Positions 31,765 through 40,639 of a DNA stretch of 64,000 nt are shown one piece after another. Source of the stretch: Streptosporangium amethystogenes. GTDB taxonomy: Bacteria > Actinomycetota > Actinomycetes > Streptosporangiales > Streptosporangiaceae. Under the pieces are notes generated by a model, which saw only the letters and a program-made list of their open reading frames with translations, did no database searches and was not told the DNA's origin. Location of the stretch: assembly GCF_000721075.1 (NCBI RefSeq), contig NZ_JOEQ01000019.1, positions 62,001 to 126,000 of the forward strand, read 5' to 3'. Numbering within the stretch: the first letter of the stretch is position 1; each line of letters opens with the position of its first letter. Position numbers and translations under genes: made by a program.

Positions 31765-33816
31765 TCAGGTCGTGGTACCGGTGACCGTGCTTCCCGACTT
31801 GGTGACGAAGTAGGTCACGGTCGTGCCGCTCCAGAAGTGGAAGGTGAGCGTGACCTTTGAGGCGTCGGTGACCTCGGCGAAGAACTCCGGCTTCAGCGTG
31901 ATGGTGTTGGTGCTGTAGTTGGGCGCGAAGGCGACGTCGAACTCCTTGAACGAGGTCCAGTTGTGAGGGCCGGCATTGGTGCCGTTGGCGTGCTTGGCCT
32001 CCATGGTGGCGAGTTGGTCACCCTTGAACGTGGTGGGGACGGTGAAGGAACTCGTCGTTCCGCTCGCGTTCTGCATCGTCGGCGTGTCGTAGGTGACTAT
32101 GTTGATCCGCCACGGGACGCCCTGGGAGAACCGAGCCGACAGTGTCGCGTTGACGCCGTAGGCCCGGGAGCCCGTCAGCCGGGTGAGCGCGGATGCGGTG
32201 AACGTGAGCTGGTCGCCCGAGACGGTGTAGTCGGTGCCGCGTACCAGATCCGTGCCGCCCTGGCGGATCCCCACGAACGAGGTGCCGTTCAGGTTCAGCG
32301 TGAGCGTCTTGCTCGTGATGGCGGACGCCTTCGCGTTGAACACCTGATCCGACGAGGCCGTCCCCGAGCGCGTCGTCCAACTGGACTTGATCTGCGCGAA
32401 CAGCTCGGGGTCGGCCCACTGGAACGAGGTCCGGTTGAAGTGCTGGCCGTTGTCCCACAACATGGTGGTGATCTGCCTGGTCCGCGCGTAGTGACCGAGG
32501 AATTCGAAGAACTTCAGTTTTTCGCCCTGTTGGATCGTGCCGGTGTGCCGGTCGAAGCCAAGCAGGCCGTACTCACCGATGATCACAGGGATGCCGCGGG
32601 TCACGAAGGCGCTGTACACCCGGTCGAAGGCGCCGGTCAGGTCCTGCTGGACGGTGGCGTCGAAGCGCGTGCCGCCGGCGACGTTGACGCTGAACGGCCA
32701 GTACCCGTAGAAGTGGACCGTCGCGATGAGGTTGGGGTCGTTCATCGTGTTGAACGTGCTGACCAGCTCGTCGACCCTGGCCTGATCGGCCGAGGTGTGC
32801 AGGGTCGGCAGGACGAGCAACCGGGTCGCGTTGTTGCCGCCCGACTGGCGCACGATGTTTCGAAAGGACGTGTTGAGTTCGTTCAGCAGGGTCGCGTTCT
32901 GGGCGTCCCCGGAACTGCCGGTGAAGGTCGGCTCGTTGACGCTCTCGAACACCAGCTTGGCCGAGGAGTTCCGGAACGTGTCGGCGATCTGGCTCCAGAT
33001 CGCGTTGTACCGAGCCAGCACGTTCGTCCGGTCGCTCGGCATGTTCTGGATCCACTGCCACGAATCGTGATGGATATTGATCATCACGTAGAAGCCGTCG
33101 GCGAGGGCCCAGTCGACGACCTCCTTCACCCGGTTCATGTGCGTCGCATTGATGGTGTAGTTGGGCGCCCCGCCCTGGTACTGACCCCAGGTCACCGGGA
33201 TCCGGATGCTGTTGAAGCCCTGCGCCCTGATGTTGTCGAGCAGCGCCGCCGTGATTCGCGGGTTACCCCATGAGGTCTCGTCCGAGCCGGTGGCGTCGAG
33301 GGAGTTGCCCAGGTTCCAGCCGGGCTGCATCGCGGCCACGACAGCCTGCGCGTTGCCGGGCGTCGGCGTCGGCGTCGGCGTGGGTGTCGGCGTGGGCGTC
33401 GACGTCGGGGTACCGCCACAGGCCACGCCGTTGACGGTGAAAGCGGTGGGGTTGGTGTTGGTGCCGCTGTAGCCGCTGTTGAAGCCGACGGTGACGCCGG
33501 CGCCCGTTTCCAGGCCCTGGGCATACGACGGGGCGGTCACGGTCACGCTCTGGCCCGACTGAGTCCAGGTTCCGCCCCAGCCCTGGGTGACCTGCTGGTT
33601 GCCGGGCCAGCTGTAGCGCAGCGTCCACGGGCTGACCGGGTCGCCGAGATTGTTGATCGTGATGTTGGCGCCGAACCCGCTGCCGTTGTCCCAGGCCTTG
33701 GTGTAGGTCACGGAACAGGCGACCGCCGCCTGGGCTGCGGGTGAGGTGACGGCCACCCCGATCGCCGCCAGGAGCGCGACCGCTGTGGACAGAGCCCACA
33801 AACGCAGTGTCTTCAT
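31765..33816 (-). CDS. Secreted GH5 endoglucanase with CBM2 and C-terminal CBM_X2/CBM46-type domains
   Basis: 683 residues. A Sec signal peptide (LRLWALSTAVALLAAIGVAV, cleaved after AQA) is followed by a CBM2 (VACSVTYTKAWDNGSGFGANI; surface Trp residues in WTLRYSWPG and GWGGTW), a (TP)n linker encoded by a GTCGGC-rich repeat at 33,361-33,412, and the GH5 domain. FESVNEPTF contains the acid/base Glu and IIGEYGLLG the nucleophile Glu. Two beta domains follow, resembling X2 and CBM46 as in GH5_4 cellulases. Acts on cellulose or beta-glucans outside the cell. GGAGG precedes ATG 33816 and a CebR box lies upstream. Confidence 0.93.
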   Translation of the reverse strand: MKTLRLWALSTAVALLAAIGVAVTSPAAQAAVACSVTYTKAWDNGSGFGANITINNLGDPVSPWTLRYSWPGNQQVTQGWGGTWTQSGQSVTVTAPSYAQGLETGAGVTVGFNSGYSGTNTNPTAFTVNGVACGGTPTSTPTPTPTPTPTPTPGNAQAVVAAMQPGWNLGNSLDATGSDETSWGNPRITAALLDNIRAQGFNSIRIPVTWGQYQGGAPNYTINATHMNRVKEVVDWALADGFYVMINIHHDSWQWIQNMPSDRTNVLARYNAIWSQIADTFRNSSAKLVFESVNEPTFTGSSGDAQNATLLNELNTSFRNIVRQSGGNNATRLLVLPTLHTSADQARVDELVSTFNTMNDPNLIATVHFYGYWPFSVNVAGGTRFDATVQQDLTGAFDRVYSAFVTRGIPVIIGEYGLLGFDRHTGTIQQGEKLKFFEFLGHYARTRQITTMLWDNGQHFNRTSFQWADPELFAQIKSSWTTRSGTASSDQVFNAKASAITSKTLTLNLNGTSFVGIRQGGTDLVRGTDYTVSGDQLTFTASALTRLTGSRAYGVNATLSARFSQGVPWRINIVTYDTPTMQNASGTTSSFTVPTTFKGDQLATMEAKHANGTNAGPHNWTSFKEFDVAFAPNYSTNTITLKPEFFAEVTDASKVTLTFHFWSGTTVTYFVTKSGSTVTGTTT

Positions 33817-33846
33817 CTTCAAGCCTCCAGGGAAGGGGTGCCCGTA

Positions 33847-33860
33847 TGGGAGCGCTCCCA
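33847..33860. promoter_or_regulatory. CebR operator
   Basis: TGGGAGCGCTCCCA is the exact 14 bp palindrome bound by CebR/CelR, the LacI-type cello-oligosaccharide repressor of actinomycetes. It lies 31 bp ahead of the endoglucanase start, where a bound repressor would block transcription until cellobiose is present. Confidence 0.92.
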
Positions 33861-34023
33861 TCTTTGGCCTGTTCCGCACCCGTGTACAGGACGTTTCCCC
33901 AGGCCATACCGCTGACCTGCTCCTTGGCACGAAGAATTCAGCGGAGGTATGAAAATTTCAGGGCTGAGGGTGGGGCGCCCTCGGTTGCGTCCACGGAGGT
34001 GGTGTACGAGTTTCCCCGACTAG

Positions 34024-34270
34024 ATGGCGTGGCGCCGTTGCGACGCCAAGTACGGCACCCGCAGTGACGAGCGCACCAACCGGCGCAACGGCTATCGAAG
34101 CCGCGGCTGGGATATCCGAGCCGGCACCGTCGAGCTCGCCGTACCGAAACCACGCTCGGGCTCCTATTTCTCCGACTGGCTGCTGGAACGCAGACGCCGG
34201 GCAACAGCCCTGATCGGCGCGGTGGCCACCAGCTACCTGCTCTGGGTCTCCACCCGTCGGCATCAAACAC
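34024..34270 (+). pseudogene. IS256-family transposase fragment
   Basis: Reads DAKYGTRSDERTNRRNGYRS, then a WDIRAGTVELAVPKPRSGSY-like stretch and a LLERRRRATALIGAVATSYLL stretch (quoted as separate pieces), the typical first third of Mutator/IS256 transposases. It then ends in STRRHQT without the catalytic DDE region. A dead remnant. Confidence 0.8.
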
Positions 34271-34295
34271 ACCTGGAAAAAGCCAGGTCAGCGAG

Positions 34296-34609
34296 ATGGA
34301 GGCCTTCCGGGAAGAGCTGCTGGCCTTCGCCGCCTTCGGAGATCAACTCATACGCCACTTCGCTGGACGTGACCTGGCGGCCCAGGATCAACTGCGGCAG
34401 GCCGGTGGCCGACGTCGCATGACACGAAAGGAGATCGATGCCGTGATGACCGCGTTAGGAGACCTCGTGAAGGTCATTCAGGAGGCCGACCCCGTCGGCA
34501 AGACCGAGATCTACGGTTGACTTGTCGACCCCGGAAACGACTCGTGGAGGCCCGGGTCAAACCCGTACCTCCACGCGTGCAAAACGTTTGTGTCCGAGGG
34601 GGGACTTGA
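34296..34609 (+). pseudogene. C-terminal tail of a serine recombinase, frameshifted
   Basis: MTRKEIDAVMTALGDLVKVI followed by QEADPVGKTEIYG matches the conserved end of actinomycete large serine recombinases, normally continuing GLRLTY. Here a TGA interrupts after EIYG at about 34,520. The expected ending (RPRKRLVEARVKP ... NVCVRGGT) is found in another frame up to 34,609. The catalytic domain is absent. It directly adjoins the first copy of the 170 bp direct repeat, so it may be the ruined integrase of the island to the right. Confidence 0.6.
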
Positions 34610-34770
34610 ACCGTTCGCCCATCTCCTGAGCAGCACCGACGCTCCGTGGCTGGACCTCTCATGCCCGGAATAGGCGCGCGGAGAGGGGGCGGTGCCCACA
34701 CCCACCTCAACGAGATCGGGTCCTACCTCGCGGCACACGCCCACGCCGGGGAAGCCCGGCAACCGCCAGT
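34599..34770 (+). repeat. Diverged direct repeat, copy 1
   Basis: About 170 bp related to 50,980-51,149. Shared blocks include GGGGGACTTGAA, CCTGAGCAG, TCTCATGC, CGGAAT, ATCGGGTC and CCGCCAGT in the same order and spacing. The start resembles a tRNA T-arm read backwards. The two copies bracket the accessory island. Confidence 0.65.
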
Positions 34771-35698
34771 TCAGGATCCTCAGCAGACGATCTCAACTGC
34801 GCTCAGGGCAGCGGCGGTAAGGGGGCAGGAGCTCGGTGATCGCAGCACCGAACCCCTTCCTGCATCCCAGCAACCTGATCAACCCGGAAGCCAGGCCGTA
34901 CGCCGCCCCTCGACACCAGAAATCGCCGGGGAGGTGGTTCCGGTCGAAGGGGCTTGGGTCGAGCGGAACCAGCGCGATCAGTACGGGGACCGGATCATCC
35001 TGGGCTTCGCGGTGGCTGTCCTGCTGGCGGTCGCCGGCGCGGCCGCCTACGTCTCGTACCACCACTTCTACGGTCTGGCGATCGCTTTGGGTGAGCGGCA
35101 CGACATGGCCATTCTGTATCCGGCGATGTCCGACGGTGTGATCGTCATGGCGTCGCTGGTGATGGTCTACTGCTCGCGTCGTCGGCTACGTGTGCCGGTG
35201 CTGGCGTGGGTGGCGCTCGCATTGGGCGGGGCGGTGACGCTGGCGGCGAACGTGGCGCACGGCTGGTTCGGCGGACTCGGATCGCGCCTGATCAGTGCCC
35301 TGGCACCGGTGGCCTTCGCGGGCGCGTACGAACTGCTCATGTGGATCGTCCGGAACACCCGGCAACCGTCCACCGAGACGCTGGCCAAGGACCACGTGTG
35401 CCAGCCCGTTGAGACTCTCGTCGAGGTGGAACGCGTGGTGCCGCTGCTGCCCACCGACCGGTACGAGGCGGCGCGGCTCACCTATATCGAGAGCCTCAGT
35501 GAGGGCAGTCAGCGGGTCGGCCGACGCCCGCTGATGAGCCGGTGGGGACTGGAGCAGCGTGAGGCCGAGGAGATCATCGCCGAGGTGGAGAAGGAGCGGG
35601 CCCATGCCATCAAGGCAAAGAGCGTCGAGGTGGCCCATTCGGAGAGTGTCGTGCCGCCACTGGGCGGACCCCGTTCGACCGGCACAAGCGAGGCATGA
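34646..35698 (+). CDS. DUF2637-type membrane protein
   Basis: Up to 350 residues; the start is uncertain because the first 40 codons from GTG 34646 lie in the repeat and I see no good ribosome site. From about residue 110 there are four hydrophobic segments: IILGFAVAVLLAVAGAAAYV, then YPAMSDGVIVMASLVMVYC, VLAWVALALGGAVTLAANVA and LISALAPVAFAGAYELLMWI. The DG in the second segment and the ANVAHGW turn are typical of DUF2637, found on actinomycete plasmids and integrative elements. The C-terminal 110 residues are cytoplasmic and helical, like a regulatory wHTH (RRPLMSRWGLEQREAEEII). Possible spread/transfer or regulatory role. Confidence 0.72.
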   Translation: MAGPLMPGIGARRGGGAHTHLNEIGSYLAAHAHAGEARQPPVQDPQQTISTALRAAAVRGQELGDRSTEPLPASQQPDQPGSQAVRRPSTPEIAGEVVPVEGAWVERNQRDQYGDRIILGFAVAVLLAVAGAAAYVSYHHFYGLAIALGERHDMAILYPAMSDGVIVMASLVMVYCSRRRLRVPVLAWVALALGGAVTLAANVAHGWFGGLGSRLISALAPVAFAGAYELLMWIVRNTRQPSTETLAKDHVCQPVETLVEVERVVPLLPTDRYEAARLTYIESLSEGSQRVGRRPLMSRWGLEQREAEEIIAEVEKERAHAIKAKSVEVAHSESVVPPLGGPRSTGTSEA

Positions 35699-35799
35699 TA
35701 CGGCGTAATGAAGGACGTCGGTACCGGGGCGGTCGGGTCGTCCTCCAGTCGCCCAACTCGGGCATCGGGGCGTTCTCCCAGGTTAAAACGATCAAGGTT

Positions 35800-35832
35800 C
35801 TGGGTCGCGATAAGGCATTTATCGCGACCCAG
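35800..35832. terminator. Bidirectional terminator overlapping the kinase stop codon
   Basis: CTGGGTCGCGATAA (35800-35813) and TTATCGCGACCCAG (35819-35832) pair perfectly over 14 bp across a 5-base loop. The right arm contains the TAA stop of the minus-strand kinase gene, and the left arm lies 102 bp after the DUF2637 stop. Confidence 0.88.
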
Positions 35833-38236
35833 GATTGCCACTGGCCGTGTCCGCGGCGAGGTGGAAAAGGGCGGGTACCGCTGAGGTGTCTCCCTCGCAG
35901 GCGGCCTCGATGAGTGCCCGGCCACGGCTGACAGGGATGGCCGGAGGCGGGTCGAGTTCGGCCGCGATCAACGCGAGGAGCTCATCCACGGTCGCCGGAC
36001 GCTGGCGTGGATCGTGGTGGGTCGCGGCGCGCACGACCGCCCGCCACGGGCCAGCCGGGGGGAGATGCGGCACGTTCGCGCGGGGATCGGTCTGCAGGGA
36101 TGCCCAGCCGACCATCTGGCCGATGCTGTAGATGTCGGTCTGCGGCCTGGCCGCGTGGGCGTCGGTGTACAGCTCAGGGGCGGCGTAGCCCGCGCTGCCG
36201 TAGAGTTCGCCGACCTGCGTGCGTCCCGGCGCGGTGGTCTGCCCGCGAGGGCGGCGGCCCAGGCCCCAGTCCGCGATGACCCAGCGGCCGTCGAGCCACA
36301 GGATGTTGGCCGGTTTCAGGTCGCGGTGGATCCACCCGGCCTGGTGTGGCTCCCGTAGGCCTTCGCAGATCGCCGTGATCAACTCTCGCAGCGGTCCGTC
36401 TTGGTTAAGGATGGCGGCCATGTCCTCGGCCGAGTGATCGGCCAGTGGCATGACGAGCCATTCGAAGGTAGGGCTGAAGTCGAGGACCGGCATCACGTGG
36501 CGGTTCGAGCCGAACATGCTGGCCGCGTCGACCTCGCGATGCATCCGCGCCCGCTGATCGTTCCCTGTCATACGCAGCCGCTTCAACGCCACCGCTGTGC
36601 CGGTGTGCTTGTGCGTTCCCCGGAACACTTGAGCCTGTCCACCGGTCTTGAGAGGTCGGTGATCCAGGGCGTAGTTCTTGCGCTCACCATGCGCCACGAT
36701 CCGGACGGCCGCGTACGGGTCGGGGGTGGCCGCCGCGACAGCCGAAGGAGCATCGATAGTCTCGGCCGTCGCTCCGGCCACAGCGCTAGCCACAGGCGGC
36801 TCGGGTTCGACCGGTCTCTTTAGCGCACTCGTGGGGGTCGCAGTGTAGGTCTGGGGTCCGCCCCCACTCACCTCGATGATGACCGGGCGCGGGGTTTGGC
36901 TGTTGCCCCGCACGTCGCCGAGCAGAAGAAGCCGTCCCTGTGGGGTGATGCCGAGCCCTTGGACCATGTTGAGCTGCATCTGCGCGACCAGACTGGTCGT
37001 TCTCGCGGCGGGATTGACACGATGGAGGAAGGCTCGAACGCCAGTACGGTCGGAACCTGCGGCGATGACCTCACCGCCCTGGACCACAAGATATTGGGGA
37101 CTCGGCAACTCGATCCAGTCCTCCCGTCGCACCATCGTGCTGCGGCCCAGGTCCACGACCGCGCTGTGGCCCTCTGCGCCGAGGAAGAACCGCAGGTTGT
37201 CCAGCCATACCGCGCTGAGCACGTTCGCGTCGAACGAGATCGAGTAGCGCTGTTGATCACCGACCGTGCCGCCCAGCCGAACCAGGCCCAGCTTCGCGCT
37301 GGCCAGCTCGACGCCGCTGCCGCACAAGGCCCATGCCTGCCCATTGGGACCCAACAGCAGCATCCGGGTATCGCCCAAATCCCCGGCAATCGGTGTCAAA
37401 ACACCGTCCTTCCACTGCACGACGGCCGAGCCCCTCCGGACCAGGATTCCACCGTCGGCCGAGGCCAGAGCGCTTCCCGAGCAACCCATCAGCGGCAGCA
37501 GCCAGTGAGCGGTGCCGCGCAGGGTGTCGACTTCCATGACGCCTCCGCCGGTCGTGATCAGCATCCGGGACCCATCGACGGTGAAACCCGTGATCTGCCC
37601 CCACCCCGCACCTGCGCTGAGCAGATGCTGCAGCGAGACGCCAGCGGCAACGGCGAGCTCGAGTTCCCACGGCATCGGCGACCGGGTGAACGACACGAAC
37701 GACGGCGGATTGTCACGCCGCGCCGTCAGTACCAGGTCGGTCACGGAGGTGAAGGCTGCGCCGTCGAAGATCGCCCGGTCGCCGACCTCCTGCATTGCGT
37801 CCTCGATCGTCAGCAGCCCACACAGCGCGGCCTCGACGTGCGTACGGTCCAGCAAGACCACCACCGGGCTCTGCGGGTCCACGCTCTCGCCAACGCGGGA
37901 GTCGAACCCCGACATCGAAATCAGCACGATCTGCACGTTGCGACGCCGCTGCGCGGCCTGCTGCCACACAGCGACGTCCTGTGCCGTCAGCGGTGAGTCG
38001 CGCCAAACCAGATCAAGCAGCAGCTTCGTGTCACCACGCCGCAGACCCAGCGTCGGACTCACCCCGACGAGTGGCGCGGCTGGCCGAGGTTGGATGCCAG
38101 ACCCAGTCAGAAGGTCATGGAGTATGCCCAGCAGGAGCTCGCCGCGCTCACCCTCGTCATGATCTTCGCTCAGGAGCTGCCCGTATCGTGCGATCAGAGT
38201 AGGCGCTCCGTCATCGTTCAGGTCGGCATCGCTCAC
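35819..38236 (-). CDS. Serine/threonine protein kinase with N-terminal nuclease-like and central propeller-like domains
   Basis: 805 residues. Residues about 25-150 resemble a Mrr/restriction-endonuclease fold (LRRGDTKLLLDLVWRDSPLT, then VQIVLISMSGFDSRV and VVVLLDRTHVEAAL), but the usual QxK strand reads LVWR, so it is probably not an active nuclease. Residues 170-490 form repeated beta sheets like a WD/Kelch propeller. The C-terminal kinase has VALKRLRM (Lys of VAIK), HRDLKPANILW (catalytic Asp) and DWGLG replacing DFG, and AGYAAPELYT. No transmembrane segment. GAGGAGG precedes GTG 38236. In the defence island it may be an infection-responsive kinase. Confidence 0.85.
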   Translation of the reverse strand: MSDADLNDDGAPTLIARYGQLLSEDHDEGERGELLLGILHDLLTGSGIQPRPAAPLVGVSPTLGLRRGDTKLLLDLVWRDSPLTAQDVAVWQQAAQRRRNVQIVLISMSGFDSRVGESVDPQSPVVVLLDRTHVEAALCGLLTIEDAMQEVGDRAIFDGAAFTSVTDLVLTARRDNPPSFVSFTRSPMPWELELAVAAGVSLQHLLSAGAGWGQITGFTVDGSRMLITTGGGVMEVDTLRGTAHWLLPLMGCSGSALASADGGILVRRGSAVVQWKDGVLTPIAGDLGDTRMLLLGPNGQAWALCGSGVELASAKLGLVRLGGTVGDQQRYSISFDANVLSAVWLDNLRFFLGAEGHSAVVDLGRSTMVRREDWIELPSPQYLVVQGGEVIAAGSDRTGVRAFLHRVNPAARTTSLVAQMQLNMVQGLGITPQGRLLLLGDVRGNSQTPRPVIIEVSGGGPQTYTATPTSALKRPVEPEPPVASAVAGATAETIDAPSAVAAATPDPYAAVRIVAHGERKNYALDHRPLKTGGQAQVFRGTHKHTGTAVALKRLRMTGNDQRARMHREVDAASMFGSNRHVMPVLDFSPTFEWLVMPLADHSAEDMAAILNQDGPLRELITAICEGLREPHQAGWIHRDLKPANILWLDGRWVIADWGLGRRPRGQTTAPGRTQVGELYGSAGYAAPELYTDAHAARPQTDIYSIGQMVGWASLQTDPRANVPHLPPAGPWRAVVRAATHHDPRQRPATVDELLALIAAELDPPPAIPVSRGRALIEAACEGDTSAVPALFHLAADTASGNPGSR

Positions 38237-38578
38237 TGAGCCCTCCTCACCGCGTATCGGAGATGACACGGTGATTATCTCCCGCCTGGGGCCAGATCGA
38301 GGAAACGACCATCGCTTTTCCGGTACACCGGAGTCAGGGATCGCTGGCCGGGAATGCTGTGATGGCCTGAGCGGCTCGCATGATGTGCGGCCCAGCGCCA
38401 CTTGCACAGGTGTCCCGACCGTGGGTGATTCACACGGTCGGCCGGATGCGCCGAGGCAACAAATCGTGATGAGGTCCTACTGGGGCCGTACTATGCACTG
38501 TCCGGCCTTAGTGCGTTTCCGGGCTCGTGGGCCGGCTGGAGAGGGTTTCCCGCTGAGCGACAACACTATGAGGCATTC
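38237..38578. other. Intergenic region between the kinase and KAP remnant
   Basis: 342 bp between divergent genes. No gene, repeat or RNA recognised; it should hold the kinase promoter. Confidence 0.5.
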
Positions 38579-39069
38579 ATGATCCTTATCGACGCTGAAG
38601 CGAAAGTCGACCTGCTCAACAACGAGGCGATCGCGCGGACCATCATCAAGATGCTGCGCCATCGACCCGATCAGGCGGTCACGTTCGGCGTCCATGGCGA
38701 CTGGGGTGCAGGGAAATCCAGCATCCTGGAGATGATCCAAGGGTCGCTCGAAGGCGACAAGAAAGTCGTCTGCCTGAAGTTCAACGGATGGCGGTTCCAG
38801 GGATTCGAGGACGCGAAGATCGCGCTGATCGAGGGGATTGTCCTCGGGCTGCTGGACGCTCGCCCTTGGGCCCCGAAGATCAAGAAAAAGGTGTCGCACT
38901 GCTCAAGCGGATCGACTACCTGAAAGGCGCCCGGCACGGTGGCCAGGCGCTATGGAACATGACAACAGAGCTGCCCTCGCCTGCCCAGCTCGACGCGATG
39001 ACGAACGCACTGCGGCGGGTCGCTGACGACCCCGGGCAGGTCGTGAACAAGGAGAACGTAGAACACTAG
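38579..39069 (+). pseudogene. KAP-family P-loop NTPase, frameshifted and truncated
   Basis: The first frame begins MILIDAEAKVDLLNNEAIAR and has Walker A VHGDWGAGKSSILEM near residue 40 and LKFNGWRFQGFEDAKIALIE, the KAP signature. After KIKKK at about 38,893 this frame ends early in SHCSSGSTT. Two bases away the reading continues as GVALLKRIDYLKGARHGGQA ... VADDPGQVVNKENVEH to TAG at 39,067. A one-base loss at the A-rich run explains this. The rest of the domain (Walker B, about 300 residues) is missing. KAP NTPases are often part of anti-phage loci. Confidence 0.75.
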
Positions 39070-39144
39070 GCATCGCCGTCGACACGGCCCCCGAGTCCAC
39101 TGCCACTGCATGTCGGCACAGGCTGGGGTGCGAGCCCGGCCTTT

Positions 39145-40344
39145 CTAGGATCGGCCCTCTCGCGAGAAGGGCTCCCCGATCGGCCATGGGTCCGTAAGGC
39201 CGAACCACTCCGTCGGTGTGTGCGCAGGATCGACGAAATGCACTGCGCCGTGGGCGTCGACCGTCGATCGCCGCCACATCGGGAACGGGGGCACGGACCA
39301 CTCAGGGTCGGGGTGCTCCCAGATGGTGTGCTGCTGGGTGCCCACGAAAGCGGGGTGCAGGTTCTTGACGACGAGCACCGCCGACACGTGGCGGTGGTCC
39401 CAACGGTCGCCCTTGTACCAGTAACCGTCGGGATTGCGGACGAGGGCGTCCAAACGGGTCTCGCCGCCAGGGCTAGTGCCGGTCAGCAGGGCCTCGGTGC
39501 CGTATAGGGCGTTCTTCACGTCGTAGTTACCGGTGGTCATGCTGCTCGACGCCACCGCGACGACGTACGGAGCACCAAGCCGCCCGTATGCGGAACCCTT
39601 GTCGCTCAGCGCGTTTTTGATCCCCTCCTCCTGCACCAAGAAGGCCTGCCCGCCACCGAAGATCCCAAGCGGTCTCACGCCCTCCTTTCCGCGCGCTTCG
39701 AGCGACTTCGGGAGCGCGTGGAACTGGATCCGCCACCCGTCCGCCTCATAAAGCATTCCTGGGAAGTCACGTCGGCCATTCCCACGGTCACTGTAGGCGT
39801 CCGGGTTCAGCTCTCTTAGCCACTTCTCCAGTGTGGAGCGCAGTGGGCGAGCCCGGAGCGGGCCGCCCCCCTGCCTCTCCACGTCGATCCACAGGAAGAA
39901 GTTCGGGCTGTCGATCTTGTCGAGCGACTCGTACAGAGTGTTGACCCTCGCGGACGCACCCACCGCGACGTCACTGGACGACGCTGATCGAGCTTCGATG
40001 TAGACCGCGCTGCCGTCCTTCTCTGCGAGGAAATCCGGGCGGCGACTGGTCCCGTCGATTTCCGGGTGGCAAGTCACGGTGTAGCCCATCCGGAGGAGAC
40101 ACTCGTGCAGGTACAACTCGAAGAAGGCCCCCTTGGACTGCCGGTCATTCCTGGAGCGCAGCCGTCCCCTGACGTCCGCTTGGGCATCCGAGCAAAGCCG
40201 AGAGAACCAGTCCTCGATCAGGTCCCGGACCTGGTCCCAGAAGGGACCTGCCACACGGTCGATGAACTGGGAGTGGCTGTCCCCGTGCCCGGCCGGGGAC
40301 GGGTCGGTTCGCTCGACCGCCGAGAAGATGTTCACGCCGATCAT
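39145..40344 (-). CDS. PD-(D/E)XK nuclease-like protein of unknown family
   Basis: 399 residues from ATG 40344. The N-terminal half has a nuclease-like core: GAFFELYLHECLLRMGYTV near residue 72 supplies the helix with Glu, RRPDFLAEKDGSAVYIEARS near 101 supplies Asp and Glu strands. The last motif is EAR rather than ExK, so Lys is replaced. The C-terminal half (about 200-399) is unrecognised and rich in Trp and Gly. Related to large PD-(D/E)XK proteins with a C-terminal unknown domain. It diverges from the STAND gene and lies among defence genes, but activity is uncertain. Confidence 0.7.
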   Translation of the reverse strand: MIGVNIFSAVERTDPSPAGHGDSHSQFIDRVAGPFWDQVRDLIEDWFSRLCSDAQADVRGRLRSRNDRQSKGAFFELYLHECLLRMGYTVTCHPEIDGTSRRPDFLAEKDGSAVYIEARSASSSDVAVGASARVNTLYESLDKIDSPNFFLWIDVERQGGGPLRARPLRSTLEKWLRELNPDAYSDRGNGRRDFPGMLYEADGWRIQFHALPKSLEARGKEGVRPLGIFGGGQAFLVQEEGIKNALSDKGSAYGRLGAPYVVAVASSSMTTGNYDVKNALYGTEALLTGTSPGGETRLDALVRNPDGYWYKGDRWDHRHVSAVLVVKNLHPAFVGTQQHTIWEHPDPEWSVPPFPMWRRSTVDAHGAVHFVDPAHTPTEWFGLTDPWPIGEPFSREGRS

Positions 40345-40639
40345 CACACCCGGTCCACCGGCTCCGGGGCAAGGCGGATTACCGCCCGGCAAAGGACTTG
40401 CGAACCCCAACCAGGGCCGCGCCAACCACGAGCGTGATCAGTTCGACCCGGAATGCAACGTCCGAGATGCCTGTGCGCAGATCTTGCGTCCAGGTTCGCG
40501 ATCGTTGTCACAGAAGTGCGCTTGACGTCATACCACGGCCGGCATAGAGGGGCCGGGTCGCGCCAGTTTCCGGCCGCGAGTTCCGAGGCGGACCGGTAGC
40601 GTTTCTCCCGGACCGACCGCAGCACCCGAAGGGCACCCC

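Noticed and set aside
33361..33412. Tandem GTCGGC-rich repeat as an independent element
   Set aside because: It encodes the Thr-Pro linker of the endoglucanase in frame.
34594..34625. tRNA-like sequence (GGACTTGAACC)
   Set aside because: Only a T-arm-like stretch; no anticodon arm or acceptor partner, so it is treated as part of a recombinase-end repeat.
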